Shown: positions 12,408 through 24,258 of the stretch, piece after piece | Layout: the number at the start of each line of letters is the position of its first letter | How positions within the stretch are numbered: position 1 is the stretch's first letter | Assembly (NCBI GenBank): GCA_943737045.1 | Contig: CALSFV010000214.1 | Span: 62,001-126,000 of the forward strand | Length of the DNA: 64,000 nucleotides | Reading direction: 5' to 3' | Source: Parapristionchus giblindavisi | Taxonomy: Eukaryota; Nematoda; Chromadorea; Rhabditida; Diplogasteridae | Notes under the pieces: generated by a model | The model's database searches: none | Told to the model about the DNA's origin: nothing | What the model saw: only the letters and a program-made list of their open reading frames with translations | Made by a program: the position numbers and the translations under genes

Positions 12408-12994
12408 GAAATTGACGAGAATCTTATTGAAAGCAATCTTGACTGTCCAATTTGCAAGGTTTGTTTAAAAAAATTCTTCTTTAATTATTGCATAGCCTAA
12501 TCGTCAATACTTTCAGAACAGATATAGAAATCTCTTAACGCTGAAAACACATTTGATAAAAGTTCATGAAACGACTATTAAAAAAGTTGGTGAACATTTT
12601 GCCTGGCATTTATAACTTTTATTATTAATTAAGCATGTTGCAGTTAGATGGAAGACTTGTTTGTGAGTGTGGACAAACGTTCGGTTGTGTCGAACCCTGC
12701 TTAAATCATATCAAATCAAATAAAGTATTATTTTGATTTTTGATTTATACAACAGTCAGAGAGAAAAAGTCGCAATATTTTTTATTCAATATTTGTTACA
12801 ATACCTACGCTATTTTAGTGCAAAAAACCATCATTTCGAACTTTATACAAGAGGGAAAAGGTGCAGCAAGCTATTGTTAAAGCTCGTAAAAAAGGAATCA
12901 AGGTAAATCTTTATTATAATATTTGGTATTTTGAAGAATAGTAGTTTTTTATCTCAGGCACAAGAAAGCAGAAGAAGTGCATTTGAAGTGCATT

Positions 12995-15900
12995 TGCCCC
13001 TTGGGTAGGACATCCCAGATCCAGATAAGCAAGGATGGTAGATCAAACATCTCTCCAGGAGCCCACGTCAAAGTTCGTCGTTGAGGCTCCTTCCGATGCG
13101 ATTATCACGGCTCACAGTAGAGCTATGAAAAAGTTTCCAACAGATGAAATGTGTATTTTCTCGAGTACTTTCAGATAAAAATGTAAAAATGCAACTTTTT
13201 AATTTTTTGTTCCCTAAGGAATTGATCGCGTTCCATAGTCCCGGGAAAGATTTTTTCAAAAGCTCAATCGATAGAGCTCGTTCACAGCTTTCATTTAAGC
13301 TCTTGAGAGACGATTTTCATGGGGATTTGACTGAACTACATCCAAAAAACTGCATTTGAATGCTGGTAGATCACTAATGAAAGCTTTGATCTACTCGAAA
13401 TTGTCGGTTCCTTGACAGGATTGTCCTGTAACATACCGGAGAAACGGCTGAGGATCATTCTGATGTTGATTCGCTCATTTATGTTCGTGTTGCTCTCGCT
13501 GCAGCCAAACCAGCGAAAGGAGCCCATTCTGATGGTTCCTGGTATTGATTGACCGATGAGTACTGCAGATATGAGAGAATATCCCAGTTCGAACCAGTAA
13601 ATGAGCATCCAAGATGGCTACGTCGAATGGGATAGATTCAGACCAACGAAAATTCGCTCTGGAATTCTTCGAGGAACATCGATCACTTGGCCAGTGAGCC
13701 GGATAGCTTTAAGAGGCCTGTTCCCTAAGACTCGATCATGTTCGACCACCCCGGACATGTGAGCTAGCAATGAGAACTGGGAGTCCACACTTGGGTGTTA
13801 GGAGTGTCATCGGCCCTTATTACACAAAACAGCTGAAATTTCCTGTTTGTGCCCTTAGGCTATTAGAAAAATTAATTTCAAAAATAAAATTTTAAAAATC
13901 ATAATTTCTCAAATTGTTGAGATGAAGTCTAAATACCATTCGCGATGCGTTTAGGGTGCTTAGTGCTTGCTAATTCACTATTAGCATCGGATGTGCGTTG
14001 ATTCCTAAACCACTTTTTTGACTCAAAATTGTGTTTTTTTCCGGACAAATCATCGATTGTTGTAGCCGCTGACAAACATTTCCGATCAGGTATTGTAGCC
14101 TAAGAAATTCTGCATCGATTTCACTTAAAACTAGGTTCTTCCCGTTAGACCATTTTTGCGAATTTTTCGCTCGAACTTCCGTCATAGATGGTTTTCCCGA
14201 GAAAATGCTGTATTTTCCAAACGATTGGTGCGGAATTGTGGCCTACTCAAAGTGTCCAGGTGAGACGAGTAATATGACACAAGAAGCCCATCACTTGGAT
14301 CAATTTTAAATTTTCGATTTTCATGACCATTTTTCATGGAGATTTTCATGGAGTCATGGTCCGAAAATTTCAAAATTTCTCAAGTTTGAAATGTTTTCAT
14401 TTATGCGGCTTGTTGTGAAGTACTAACGATGTGAATAATATTCAGCCAATGCTCAATGGCTGATCTCTCCTTTCAACCATTTTTTCGAAAAAAATTTTTC
14501 TGATTGCGTGCGAAAAATCAGAATTGTGTTTGAATCAGTTTCCAACTTGCTTTCTGTAACATTCTGTCTTTACTTTACAATGTACACAATCAATATGAAA
14601 ATCGTTGATTTTCGAAAATTCATATTTTTTTACCATGACCCCGGGGTCATGGAAATCGATTTTTCAAAAGTGAGCCGAATGCCGGGAATTTAGTTCTACT
14701 ATGTTTACTCATTATGAAACTTCACATTGTCATTGTCATTTGCTCATTGTCACAGCATTTGAGTCGAAAAACTGCAATATTTTAGAAATTTTCCGTGAAA
14801 GTAGGCACTCAAATTGAATTTTTTAAATTTTCGAAAATAAACGATTTTCATATTGATTATGAACATTGCAAAGTACTATGACAGAATGTTACAGAAAGCA
14901 AGTTGGAAACTGATTCAAACACAATTCTGATTTTTCGCACGCAATCAGAAAAAATTTTTTCGAAAAAATGGTTGAAAGGAGAGATCAGCCATTGAGCATT
15001 GGCTGATTATTATTCACATGATTATTACTTCACAAGAAGTCACATAAATGAAAACATTTCAAACTTGAGAAATTTCGAAATTTTCGGACCATGACTCCCG
15101 GGTCATGAAAATCGAAAATTTCAAATTGATCCATGTGATGGGCTTCTTGTGTCATTTTACTCGTCCCACCTGTAAACTTTGAGTAGACCACAATTCCGCA
15201 CCAATCGTTTGGAAAATACAGCATTTGTTCGGAAAAACCATCGATGACGGAACTTCGAGCGAAAAATTCGCCAAAATGGTCTAACGGGAAGAACCTAGTT
15301 TTAAGTGAAATAGATGCAGAATTGCTTAGGCTACAATACCTGGTCGGAAATGTTTGTCAGCGGCTACAACAATTGATGATTTGTCCGGAAAAACCACAAT
15401 TTTGAGTCAAAAAAGTGGTTTAGGAATCAACCCACATTCGATGCTAATAGTGAATTAGCATGCACTGTACACCCTAAACGCATCGCAAATGGTATTTAGA
15501 CTTCATCTCAACAATTTGAGAAATTTTGATTTTTAAAAGTTTATTTTTGAAATTAATTTTTCTAATAACCTGAGGGTACAAACAGGAAATTTCAGCTGTT
15601 TTGTGTAATAAGGGCCGATGACACTCCTAACACCCAAGTATGGACTTCCAGTTCTCATTGCTAGCGCACGTGTCCGGGGGGTGGTCGAGTCTTAACGGCC
15701 ATCCCTCTTAACTTGAACATATCTTCGGTATTCATCGGTCAATCAATAACAGGAACCATCAGAATGGGCTCCTTTCGCTGGTTTGGCTGCAGCGAGAGCT
15801 ACACGAACATAAGTGAGCGAATCAACGTCAGAATGATCCTCAGCCCTTTTTCCGGTATGTTACAGGACAATCCTGTCAAGGAACCGACAATTTCGAGTAG

Positions 15901-16295
15901 ATCAAAGCTTTCATTAGTGATCTACCAGCATTCAAATGCAGTTTTTTGGACGTAGTTCAGTCAAATCCCCATGAAAATCGTCTCTCAAGAGCTTAAATGA
16001 AAGCTGTGAACGAGCTCTATCGATTGAGCTTTTGAAAAAATCTTTCTCGGGACTATGGAACGCGATCAATTCCTTAGGGAACAAAAAATAAAAAAGTTGC
16101 ATTTTTACATTTTTATCTGAAAGTACTCGAGAAAATACACATTTCATCTGTTGGAAACTTTTTCATAGCTCTACTGTGAGCCGTGATAATCGCATCGGAA
16201 GGAGCCTCAACGACGACTTTGACGTGAGCTCCTGGAGAGATGTTTGATCTACCATCCTTGCTACTCTGGATCTGGGATGTCCTACCCAAGGGGCA
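12995..16295. mobile_element. 3.3-kb palindromic element
   Basis: Left arm from TGCCCCTTGGGTAGGACATC mirrors the right arm ending GATGTCCTACCCAAGGGGCA. Arms run to a centre near 14640-14850, with a short unique spacer. Flanking duplications are not clear. The inner ~1 kb (about 14208-15223) is the same sequence as the core of the 24259-26254 palindrome, while the outer arms are unrelated. No transposase frame detected. Confidence 0.85.
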
Positions 16296-16497
16296 TCGAA
16301 AACAGTGGAGAAAAGAGGGAGTCAACTCAAAAGTGTGTAGTAAATCAGTGGATTTTAGTCAATTCTTAGGAAATATGCCTGATAAAATGTACTTGCGTTG
16401 CCTTGCTATTGGCTGGTAAAACGCAGTATTATATCGATCAGCCGACTTTCCCTCCCTACCTTCCTCGCGATCTACCAGATCTAGGTAAAAATGGAAA

Positions 16498-17028
16498 TTG
16501 TATCGGGTTGATCGGTCCTTGAGGAAAGAAGCTGGAATCATGAATGCCACAGCGGGGCAATTGGAGTATGTAGTTCGTGATCTAAAAATAGTCAGACTAT
16601 CGACTCCAAGAGCACTTCCTCCTCGGTCACTCGAAGCCATTCAAAAGAAGGGTGACAGTGGTCGTGGTAATGGAAACCCTTGGTCATCTGACCTTGGTGT
16701 TCATGATTTATCTCACAATCTTGTTCCCAACTGGGAATCCCTTGTCTCTTATCCACCTCTATCAAATCCCGGATCTGTCGCCGCATCTGCTTATGGTTTG
16801 GGTACCGTTCCAAAACGTGGTCGGCCAAAAAGCAAGGGCAGAGGTGGTATCAGATCTAACTCACTTAGCACGCTTCGCTCAAATAGCAAGAGGCCTCATC
16901 TGTCTTCATCGCCCCTTAATACATCTCCTACTGCTGCTCCTAATGGTCCCAAGAAGGCCAATACTCAATCTGTCTTATCTCCTGTAGTTGCTAGTAATGC
17001 TCCTTCCCCAACTCATTCACATATGTAG
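16498..17028 (+). pseudogene. LINE N-terminal frame, AT-hook-like, ended by TAG
   Basis: An open stretch in the same frame as the endonuclease-RT ORF, closed by TAG at 17026-17028 with the frame staying open directly after. It is Ser/Pro/basic-rich and contains RGRPKSKGRGG, which looks like an AT-hook (GRP core in basic residues). It could be a separate ORF1, or the N-terminus of one long ORF broken by a nonsense mutation. Confidence 0.5.
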
Positions 17029-20000
17029 GTCTTTCATCATTCGGCTGTCTCTGCACCCTCTCCTCCTCCCTCTCCATCTTCTCTTTATTTATCATCCTCT
17101 AGGGATACGCCGCGAATCAATACTATCTCTTCTCTACTGATCAATGCACGTAGCATAGGGTACAAGATTCCTCTCTTAGACGACTTCATAACCACCTTCA
17201 ATTATAAACTCATAGCAATTACCGAAACATGGGCGCAAATAGATACAATTTCCGATTCTATGCTTTCAATGGGTAAATTTTCAGTCTATAGATGCGACAG
17301 GGATAAACATGGCGGTGGTGTAGTATTACTTATCGATCCTTCTATTTCATCTACCTTAATCTTTTCCTCATCATTCTCAATTTACTGTCAAACCGTTGGA
17401 GTTAGACTAATCTTCGAAAACAACTTGATCTTTGATCTCTATCTGATCTACCGTAGTCCGTCTTGTGAGCCTCACCAATTCTCCACTTGCCTTTCGCATA
17501 TCAGTGATATTGTCTCATCCAATAACTACCCTTACTTTGTAATGGGCGACCTAAACTGTCGCGAAATCGATTGGTCTTCCTTGTCATTATCCGTATCGCT
17601 ACCGCCTACACATCACTCTCCAGTTCTACTTGACTTTGCGCAGTCTCATTCTCTGACACAATGTGTTCCCTCCCCAACTAGGGGTGACAGTCTGCTTGAT
17701 ATTGTTCTCGCCTCTCATATTCATATCTTGTCTGACTGTAGAGTTCTTCCTCCTTTGCCTAAGTTAGATCACTCTCTTGTATCATTCTCTATTCTGGCAT
17801 CACTGCCTAAGGCCAAACCTCGCCTAATTAAGGACTATAGGAGAACTAATTGGACTGCTGTTCAAACTGCTATTGCCTCTGTTGATTGGTATAGTGAACT
17901 TTCCATTTGTAATCAGGACGCTGACACTCTTTATTCCACCTTTTTAAGCATTATTCAATCAATTATTGATATTCTCATTCCAATTCGCAAGGTTAATCCT
18001 TCCAAATCCTAAAACGGTTTTTCGAGTAAGTCTCTTAACCTCTTGCGTAGGTGCAGATCTCAATATCGTAACCGCTTCTCAATTGGTATTGAACCATTTC
18101 TTGCGACTAGTCGTAGACTCCGCCTCTCAATCAATAAAACTCGCAGGCAACGCGAGCGCTCTCTTTTCAATAATCCCAATCTTAAGAAGTTTTATAAGTT
18201 CGCAGGCGATCGTATAAAAGATGTGCATCATACCATAGAATCTCTCATGGATAATACTGGCAATATAAAAACATCTGACTTTGCTAAAGCCCAATTACTT
18301 GCTGATCACTTCAGTGAATCCTTTAATCATTCTACCTATCCTACACCTGTCTCGTCTTTCCAACCAAGATCACAGCGCATCGACTATATTGATTTTTCCC
18401 CAGCCAGAATAACCAACGTCATAAACAAATTGCCTAATAAGATTTCTCGATCTCCTGATGGTATTACCTATGCTTTCTTGAAAAAAACTGCATCTCAAAT
18501 CTCTATTCCATTGTCCATTCTCTTCAACTGGTTCATGCTTCACTCTTGTTCCCCGTCTGCCTGGCTTACCGCTATTGTTTGCCCCATTTACAAACGGAAA
18601 GGCGCCAAGCATGATGTTCGTAATTATCGCCCCATATCTATTACGAGTGCATGTTGCAAGGTTATGGAAAGACTGATTTGTAAAGATATCACTGCGTATC
18701 TAACCACCAATGATCTCTTGCCTACTGAACAGCATGGGTTCAGAGGTAGACGATTATGCAGTTCGTGCCTTCTCTCAAGCTTCTCCTCGTGGCACAAGAA
18801 CCTAGATAAGAAAAACTTTATATCTGTAGCATTTATCGACTTCAGTAAGGCTTTTGATACATTGCCCCTTAATTTGCTTGTTCATAAATGTGAATCTATC
18901 GGTATCACTGGATGTCTTCTCAAATGGATTAGCTCCTTCCTTCATAATCGCACCCAATCAGTTATAGTAGGTGATACAATGTCTAACCCTTTCAATGTTA
19001 TTAGTGGAGTCCCTCAAGGATCATGTCTTGGCCCCCTCCTTTTCTCATTGTATATTTCGGACGTTGCATCTGTGTTGCCCCAAAATGTTCAATGTTATAT
19101 TTATGCAGATGATCTCAAAGTCTTCTCTGTCAATAACCCTATCGCCTTGCAAACTGCATTAGATTCAATTCATGCATGGAGTACCCAGTGGGGACTCACA
19201 ATGTCACGCACGAAAACAGTCATAATGTGCATGGGCCCGAATCACCCCCCATTCAATTTTTCGATCAACAATACCTTTCTACCCTGCGTCACTGAGATCA
19301 AAGATCTCGGTGTCACATATTCAAATACTTTGGATTTCACTGAACATATTAGCAACATAGTGAAAAAAGCTAAAGCTCGCTCCTGCTACATCCTTCGTTC
19401 TTTCACTTCAAAAAGCCCAGTTGTCTATACCCGTCTATTTTGCACTTATGTCCGTCCACTGCTCGAATACTGTTCTGAAGTGTGGAACCCCATGTCGTCG
19501 TCTTTGAATGCCCTAATTGAATCAGTATTTATCAGATACTCCAGATTGGTATGTAAACGCTGTCGTCTACCGTACACCTCGTATGAGGATCGTCTACGAG
19601 CCTTGGACCTCCCTACTTTAGAAACCCGTAGAACAATTATTGATCTTATGGCTCGTTAAAAAATAGGAGAAAACCGAAATCGGCGACTTTCCACCCGTTA
19701 AAAAAGTACCCGGAAAGTCGAAAATGGAAACCCGAAATTTGAATTCGCGCGCGCGCAAAGAGGTGCGGGAATTCAAATTCCGACTTTCCGACAGCGAATT
19801 TCCGCGGATTGCATTTTCAGGAAGTTGAATTTGAATTATAACTGATAAAAATCGATGCGTTAAGTCGGAATTTGAATTCCCGCTCCTCTTTGCGCGCGCG
19901 CGCGAATTCAAATTTCGGGTTTCCATTTTCGACTTTCCGGGTACTTTTTTAACGGGTGGAAAGTCGCCGATTTCGGTTTTCTCCTATTTTTTAACGAGCC

Positions 20001-20252
20001 ATTACTGTAACGTTCAAGATCATTCATAATTTTATTGATATTGACCCCCGTAGCATCTTTATATTTTCCAACACTTTGAATTTTACTCGAGGTCATCAAC
20101 TTAGAATTTGTATGAACCCTTCATCTAGTACACGCTATCTATCATTTTTCTCAAATCGTGTTGTCCGAAAATGGAATAATTTAGATCGAACTATTGTCAC
20201 ATCAATCTCTCCTCAAGTGTTTAGTAATTCTATAAAGGTTGCAATCCAGTAA
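17029..20252 (+). pseudogene. LINE endonuclease-reverse transcriptase
   Basis: Endonuclease motifs in order: LINARSIG and AITETW near 17140-17230, GGGVVLL near 17310, VMGDLNCREIDW near 17540, DSLLDIVLAS near 17690, DHSLVSF near 17770. An in-frame TAA at 18010-18012 follows. The RT then shows FIDFSKAFDTLP (18835), SGVPQGSCLGPLLF (19000), the catalytic YADDLKVF (19105) and a C-terminal SNRVVRKWNNL block after the insertion. The layout and motif wording fit the CR1 group. The product is not made as is: one nonsense codon plus a 353-bp insertion with its target copy interrupt the frame; otherwise the reading frame is unusually well kept. Confidence 0.85.
19649..20001. mobile_element. Palindromic TIR element nested in the LINE, TTA target
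   Basis: Perfect TTA on both sides (19646-19648 and 20002-20004). Ends TGGCTCGTTAAAAAATAGG / CCTATTTTTTAACGAGCCA, arms about 140 bp each with a (GC)n-rich GCGCGCGCGCAAAGAGG segment, and a loop of about 75 bp. A 3-bp TWA target copy is typical of PIF/Harbinger elements. The reading frame on the two sides lines up once the element and one TTA are subtracted, which fixes the borders. Confidence 0.9.
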
Positions 20253-20363
20253 TTGCACCTATATCGTCGCTACTTCTTGTTTTAATATGTATTTTAATTG
20301 TTTATGAAAAAATCCCTCGTCTCTTTTCTCCAAGATGCGATAAATATATTATTATTATATTAT

Positions 20364-21099
20364 TAAAGGCATGACACCATGATCCCTCTCTTTACTATCT
20401 CGCTTTTACTCTCTCTCTCTAAACATAGAAATCCATTGTGGCTGTGGCAAGTTACTCTCGTACCAAATAAACAAGTGTATTTTATACGGTCAATAATGTG
20501 ATCTTTTATTGCATTATCAACAGTGATGAACAACATAGATACGTTTAATAAGCGGTTTTTCATTAAAATTTCTTCCAGTGTAAGATAGTATTACTTGTCT
20601 TCATTCGTCACACTCGTTGCAGTTGTCTCCTTGAGCATAATTCTTTTAGAAGCAAAGAGTGATTGAAACGCTTAGAAGATTTTTTAAACAATGGTTGAAA
20701 TAAATCGTTTCGATATGTACAGATCATGAACGGCCGAAGCCGATAAAAATAGGAAGTTTCCAGATCACGCGCTTTAGATCACTGTATAATTTGTCCAGAA
20801 TTTTTTAATAATTTTTTTCACTTATGTTTGTGTCGGAGGCATCAGATAAGTTTGTATATGACCTCAACTTGACTTGCTTGGCAGACTCCTACACTACATC
20901 CGATGCGTTTAGATCGGTGACGTTATACAAGGAAATAGACGTTATACAAGGAAAAAGTGCTCCTTTAAAAAAATTAATTGTACTAAAAAATGATAAGATC
21001 ACAATTAAAGCAAGATAATCTATGATGAGCGAGGATGAATATCGTTTGATTGAATTGCAAATGCGTCGTCACGCCGATAGTATTAATCAACAAGACCAG
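20364..21099. other. Intergenic DNA with a partial TIR-element end
   Basis: About 20450-20500 contains ACAAGTGTATTTTATACGG then TCAATA, matching in inverse the start of a related sequence at about 53036-53075. No gene recognised. Confidence 0.45.
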
Positions 21100-21525
21100 A
21101 CTAACAAGGGAAGTCTTATTAGTCTCAGTGAGACTTTTGAATAAGAGTATTTTTCCTGGATAGGTATAGGAAAAAATATGATAGGAGCCAAAAATTAGCT
21201 GCTGCCATGCACTTTCAGATTTTATATAATTAATTTTAATTTTGTAATTTTTTTTAAAAAATGAAAAAATCACAAAACGTAGGCGACAGGTAATATATGA
21301 AATAAGGAGCCCCTGAAAGAGCCGTGAAAATTTAGCGGCGTCAAAAATAATGCATGCGCACTTGAAAATTGCATTTTTACAAAATTAAAATAAATTATAA
21401 AAATCTGAAAGTGCATGGCAGCAGCTATTTTTTTGGCTCCCATCATATATACATATACCTATCGAGGAAAAATAATCTTTTTCAAAAGTCTCACTGAGAC
21501 ATAAAAGACTTCCCTTGTAAGCTCA
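21100..21525. mobile_element. Foldback element with about 140-bp arms
   Basis: CAAGGGAAGTCTTATTAGTC on the left mirrors GACATAAAAGACTTCCCTTG on the right; the arms also share CTCAGTGAGACTTTTGAA, GGCTCC and AAAGTGCATGGCAGCAGC in inverted copies. Middle about 130 bp. No coding capacity. Confidence 0.8.
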
Positions 21526-21838
21526 CAAACTGTGAATTAAACAACTTAGGCATCGGCATGCAATGGAAGAAGCAAAAAATTATAAATATTTTATTGAGTG
21601 TTGTCGAATGTTCCTTTTTTCGACTTCATGTGCACTCGCCGAAGTTGTGAGAAGCACAAATTTAAATGTCTGTCAAGATATGATAGAAAAATAAACGTCG
21701 ACATGGGAGAACGATACTGAAATTCAAATTCAAGTGAAGTAAGACGGACCATGTTTTAATTGTAAGAAGGAACGAAGATCAGTTCAACCGCTAGAGATCC
21801 GGACAATATTTGATCTTGAATGATTCGATTAAAGCTTA
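21526..21838. other. No feature recognised
   Basis: AT-rich spacer between two foldback elements. Confidence 0.5.
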
Positions 21839-21840
21839 TA

Positions 21841-23610
21841 CAGTAGCGCCGGAAAGTCAGTGCCAACTTTTTGTTCTTGTTATATTTAGTGAACCAAGCG
21901 TGCTATGAGGCCGCTCTCGCGAGTTTTTATGGGAAATTTATCGAGGAATCCAGCCCTGATATTGTGGAAAATTTCTCGTTATTGCGTAATGATGACGCAA
22001 TCGAAGTCCACTTTTTTGAAAAATCATAACTCCGAGGAAAAAATTTTTCCAGCCTACCGTTTTTCTATAAGTTTGAGATCTACGCGTCGGCTACTCCGAA
22101 AAATTTTTTTAGGTTGCTGCGATTTTTTTCAACCGCGGCGGCCACGCTGCAAAATGGCGGCTGCAAACTCATATCTCAGCTCCCAGGAAAGCTAGAGACT
22201 CGTAATTGGGATCAAAATGATCCTTATGATGTCCCAAATACAACGTGAAAGTTTGGTATTGATCGGACCACAATTGCCTTCAGTGCACCAAAAAGAAACT
22301 TTTTCAGATGACCTCACTTTGAGGGCCTACAATTATGAGAGTGATTTTTCTAAAAATATCGTACTTATGCTAAAACATGCCAAATCCATCCCAGAAGTCA
22401 TCCTCACACTTTGGTGAAAGCAGCTTGCTTCCCATCTTCACGGCAAACGTCAAGCGGGCATGCACTCGTTTCGGAGGCGCACGTCCAGGGGAGGGGAGGG
22501 AGGGGAGGGGCGCGCGCACGCATAGTGAGTGCGTGCGGGAAAGACTGATGTGGCACCGAGGGGTTGCAAGATGGGTTCTCCCAAGCTTGTAGACGTATTC
22601 TATGATAGTTGTGGCACATTTTAGCACAAGAACCGAAATTTTAGATAAATCACTGTCATAATTGTATGCCCTCAAAGTGAGGTCATCTGAAAAAGTGACT
22701 TGACTATGGAGTACTTTTTTATATCCAAGTGATATTTTCTAAAATTATGGTTCTTGTTCTAAAATGTATTTTTTTCAATTTAAAAAAAGATCACTAGGAC
22801 ACTAAAAAGAACACCAAAAAAATAACTTTTTCAGATGACCTCACTTTGAGGGCATACAATTATGACAGTGATTTATCTAAAATTTCGGTTCTTGTGCTAA
22901 AATGTGCCAAAACTATCATAGAATACGTCTACAAGCTTGGGAGAACCCATCTTGCTACCCCTCGGTGCCACATCAGTCTTTCAAGCACGCACTCACTATG
23001 CGTGCGCGCGCCCCTCCCCTCCCTCCCCTCCCCTGGACGTGCGCCTCCGAAACGAGTGCATGCCCGCTTGACGTTTGCCGTGAAGATGGGAAGCAAGCTG
23101 CTTTCACCAAAGTGTGAGGATGACTTCTGGGATGGATTTGGTATGTTTTAGCACAAGTACGATATTTTTAGAAAAATCACTCTCATAATTGTAGGCCCTC
23201 AAAGTGAGGTCATCTGAAAAAGTTACTTTTTGGTGCACTGAGGGCAATTGTGGTCCGATCAATACCAAACTTTCTCGGTGTATTTGGGACATCATAAGGA
23301 TCATTTTGATCCCAAGTACGAGTCTCTAGCTTGCCTGGGAGCTGAGATATGAGTTTGCAGCCGCCATTTTGCAGCGTGGCCGCCGCGGTTGAAAAAAATC
23401 GCAGCAACCTAAGAAAATTTTTCGGAGTAGCCGACGCGTAGATCTCAAACTTATAGAAGAACGGTAGAGAAATTTTCATGAGCCCACAATATCAGGGCTG
23501 GATTCGTCGATAAATTTCCCATAAGAACTCGCGAGAGCGGCCTCATAGCACGCTTGGTTCACTAAATATTACAAGAACAAAAAGTTGGCACTGACTTTCC
23601 GGCGCTACTG
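21841..23610. mobile_element. 1.77-kb palindrome with TA target duplication
   Basis: Ends CAGTAGCGCCGGAAAGTCAG / CTGACTTTCCGGCGCTACTG, flanked by TA at 21839-21840 and 23611-23612. Arms of about 850 bp are almost complete inverses; the centre is near 22690-22840. TA plus CAGT-type ends suggest mobilisation by a Tc1/mariner transposase. No transposase frame. Confidence 0.85.
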
Positions 23611-23615
23611 TAGAG

Positions 23616-24123
23616 CAGGGCTGGGATTTTTTGATTTTGATTTTTTGAATTTTTTGAATTTTTTGACCATTTCAAAAAATTCAAAATCAAAAAAGTTTTT
23701 TGAATTTTTCTCAAAAAATCAAAAATAAATTAATGTAAAAAAAGTACCGTTAAAACGAGAAAAAGTGAAACATTTATGGAAATTTATGACAAAATTTTGA
23801 GAAAACTTAACAAGATTCCCATTTTTATCCTTTTCACTGTCTTGATGAAGAGGATTCTAAAGGTTTTAGTGTGGATTAGTTTGCCCAATGCACTGACATA
23901 GAATGTTTAAAAAGTGAAAAATATATTGTATCATGTTTCAGACTTCGGTTAATTACGTAATTGACACTTTTCAAAATGATGTGTCTGAATTGCTTATTAT
24001 CCTTTTAAACAACGTAGAGAATTTTTTCAAAATATTTTTGAATTCAAAAAATTTTTGAGCCATTTTTTTGAATTTTTTGATCAAAAATTTTTTTGAAATT
24101 ATTTTCAAAAAATCCCAGCCCTG
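23616..24123. mobile_element. hAT-like non-autonomous element, 8-bp target copies
   Basis: Ends CAGGGCTGGGATTTTTTGA / TCAAAAAATCCCAGCCCTG. Flanks are CTGTAGAG (23608-23615) and TTGTAGAG (24124-24131), an 8-bp duplication with one mismatch, as expected for hAT. Interior is full of TTTTTTGAATTTTT repeats. The left target copy includes the last bases of the preceding palindrome, so this element came later. Confidence 0.8.
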
Positions 24124-24258
24124 TTGTAGAGACATAAAATTGATCCAGTATGTAATCAATCGCTTAGTTCTCATCAATAATTTATTAAAATTGTATAATA
24201 TTGCATGGTATATTTTATTTATAGGATACATCTGCATGCTTTTTTCATAGTATTTTAA

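Larger units (their letters stand above)
9783..13008 (+). pseudogene. C2H2-like zinc-finger gene with one in-frame stop, end cut by palindrome
   Basis: Ten phase-compatible exons: 9783-9836 (ATG), 10185-10286, 10464-10531, 10973-11453, 11496-11633, 12408-12458, 12517-12585, 12644-12724, 12819-12902, 12958-13008. The N-terminus is helical (MIDLLRVIKDQMANID), then comes a Ser/Thr/Pro region with one diverged copy of the paralog's 48-residue repeat, an acidic stretch (MEESDDDDIQF), and a C-x2-C-x12-H-x4-H finger starting CPICK (12440-12560). A second Cys/His-rich segment (CECGQTF) and a basic tail follow. An in-frame TAA at 11397-11399 interrupts exon 4, after which the same frame stays open to a good donor. 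The last exon runs into the 12995-16295 palindrome, where a stop is met. DNA- or RNA-binding is an inference from the finger. Confidence 0.6.
16300..20363 (+). mobile_element. CR1-like non-LTR retrotransposon (LINE)
   Basis: Begins somewhere after the palindrome end at 16295 and ends at a short (TAT)n-like tail near 20345-20363. It carries an endonuclease and a reverse transcriptase on the plus strand and has no LTRs. A 353-bp palindrome is inserted at 19649-20001. The 5' boundary is not defined. Confidence 0.85.

Noticed and set aside
6575..18012. Reassigned stop codons, given several single in-frame TAA/TAG
   Set aside because: Other genes here end with TAA, TAG and TGA in the expected places, so isolated nonsense mutations are simpler.
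22370..23151. Matching ORFs on both strands
   Set aside because: They mirror each other only because they lie in the two arms of the 21841-23610 palindrome.
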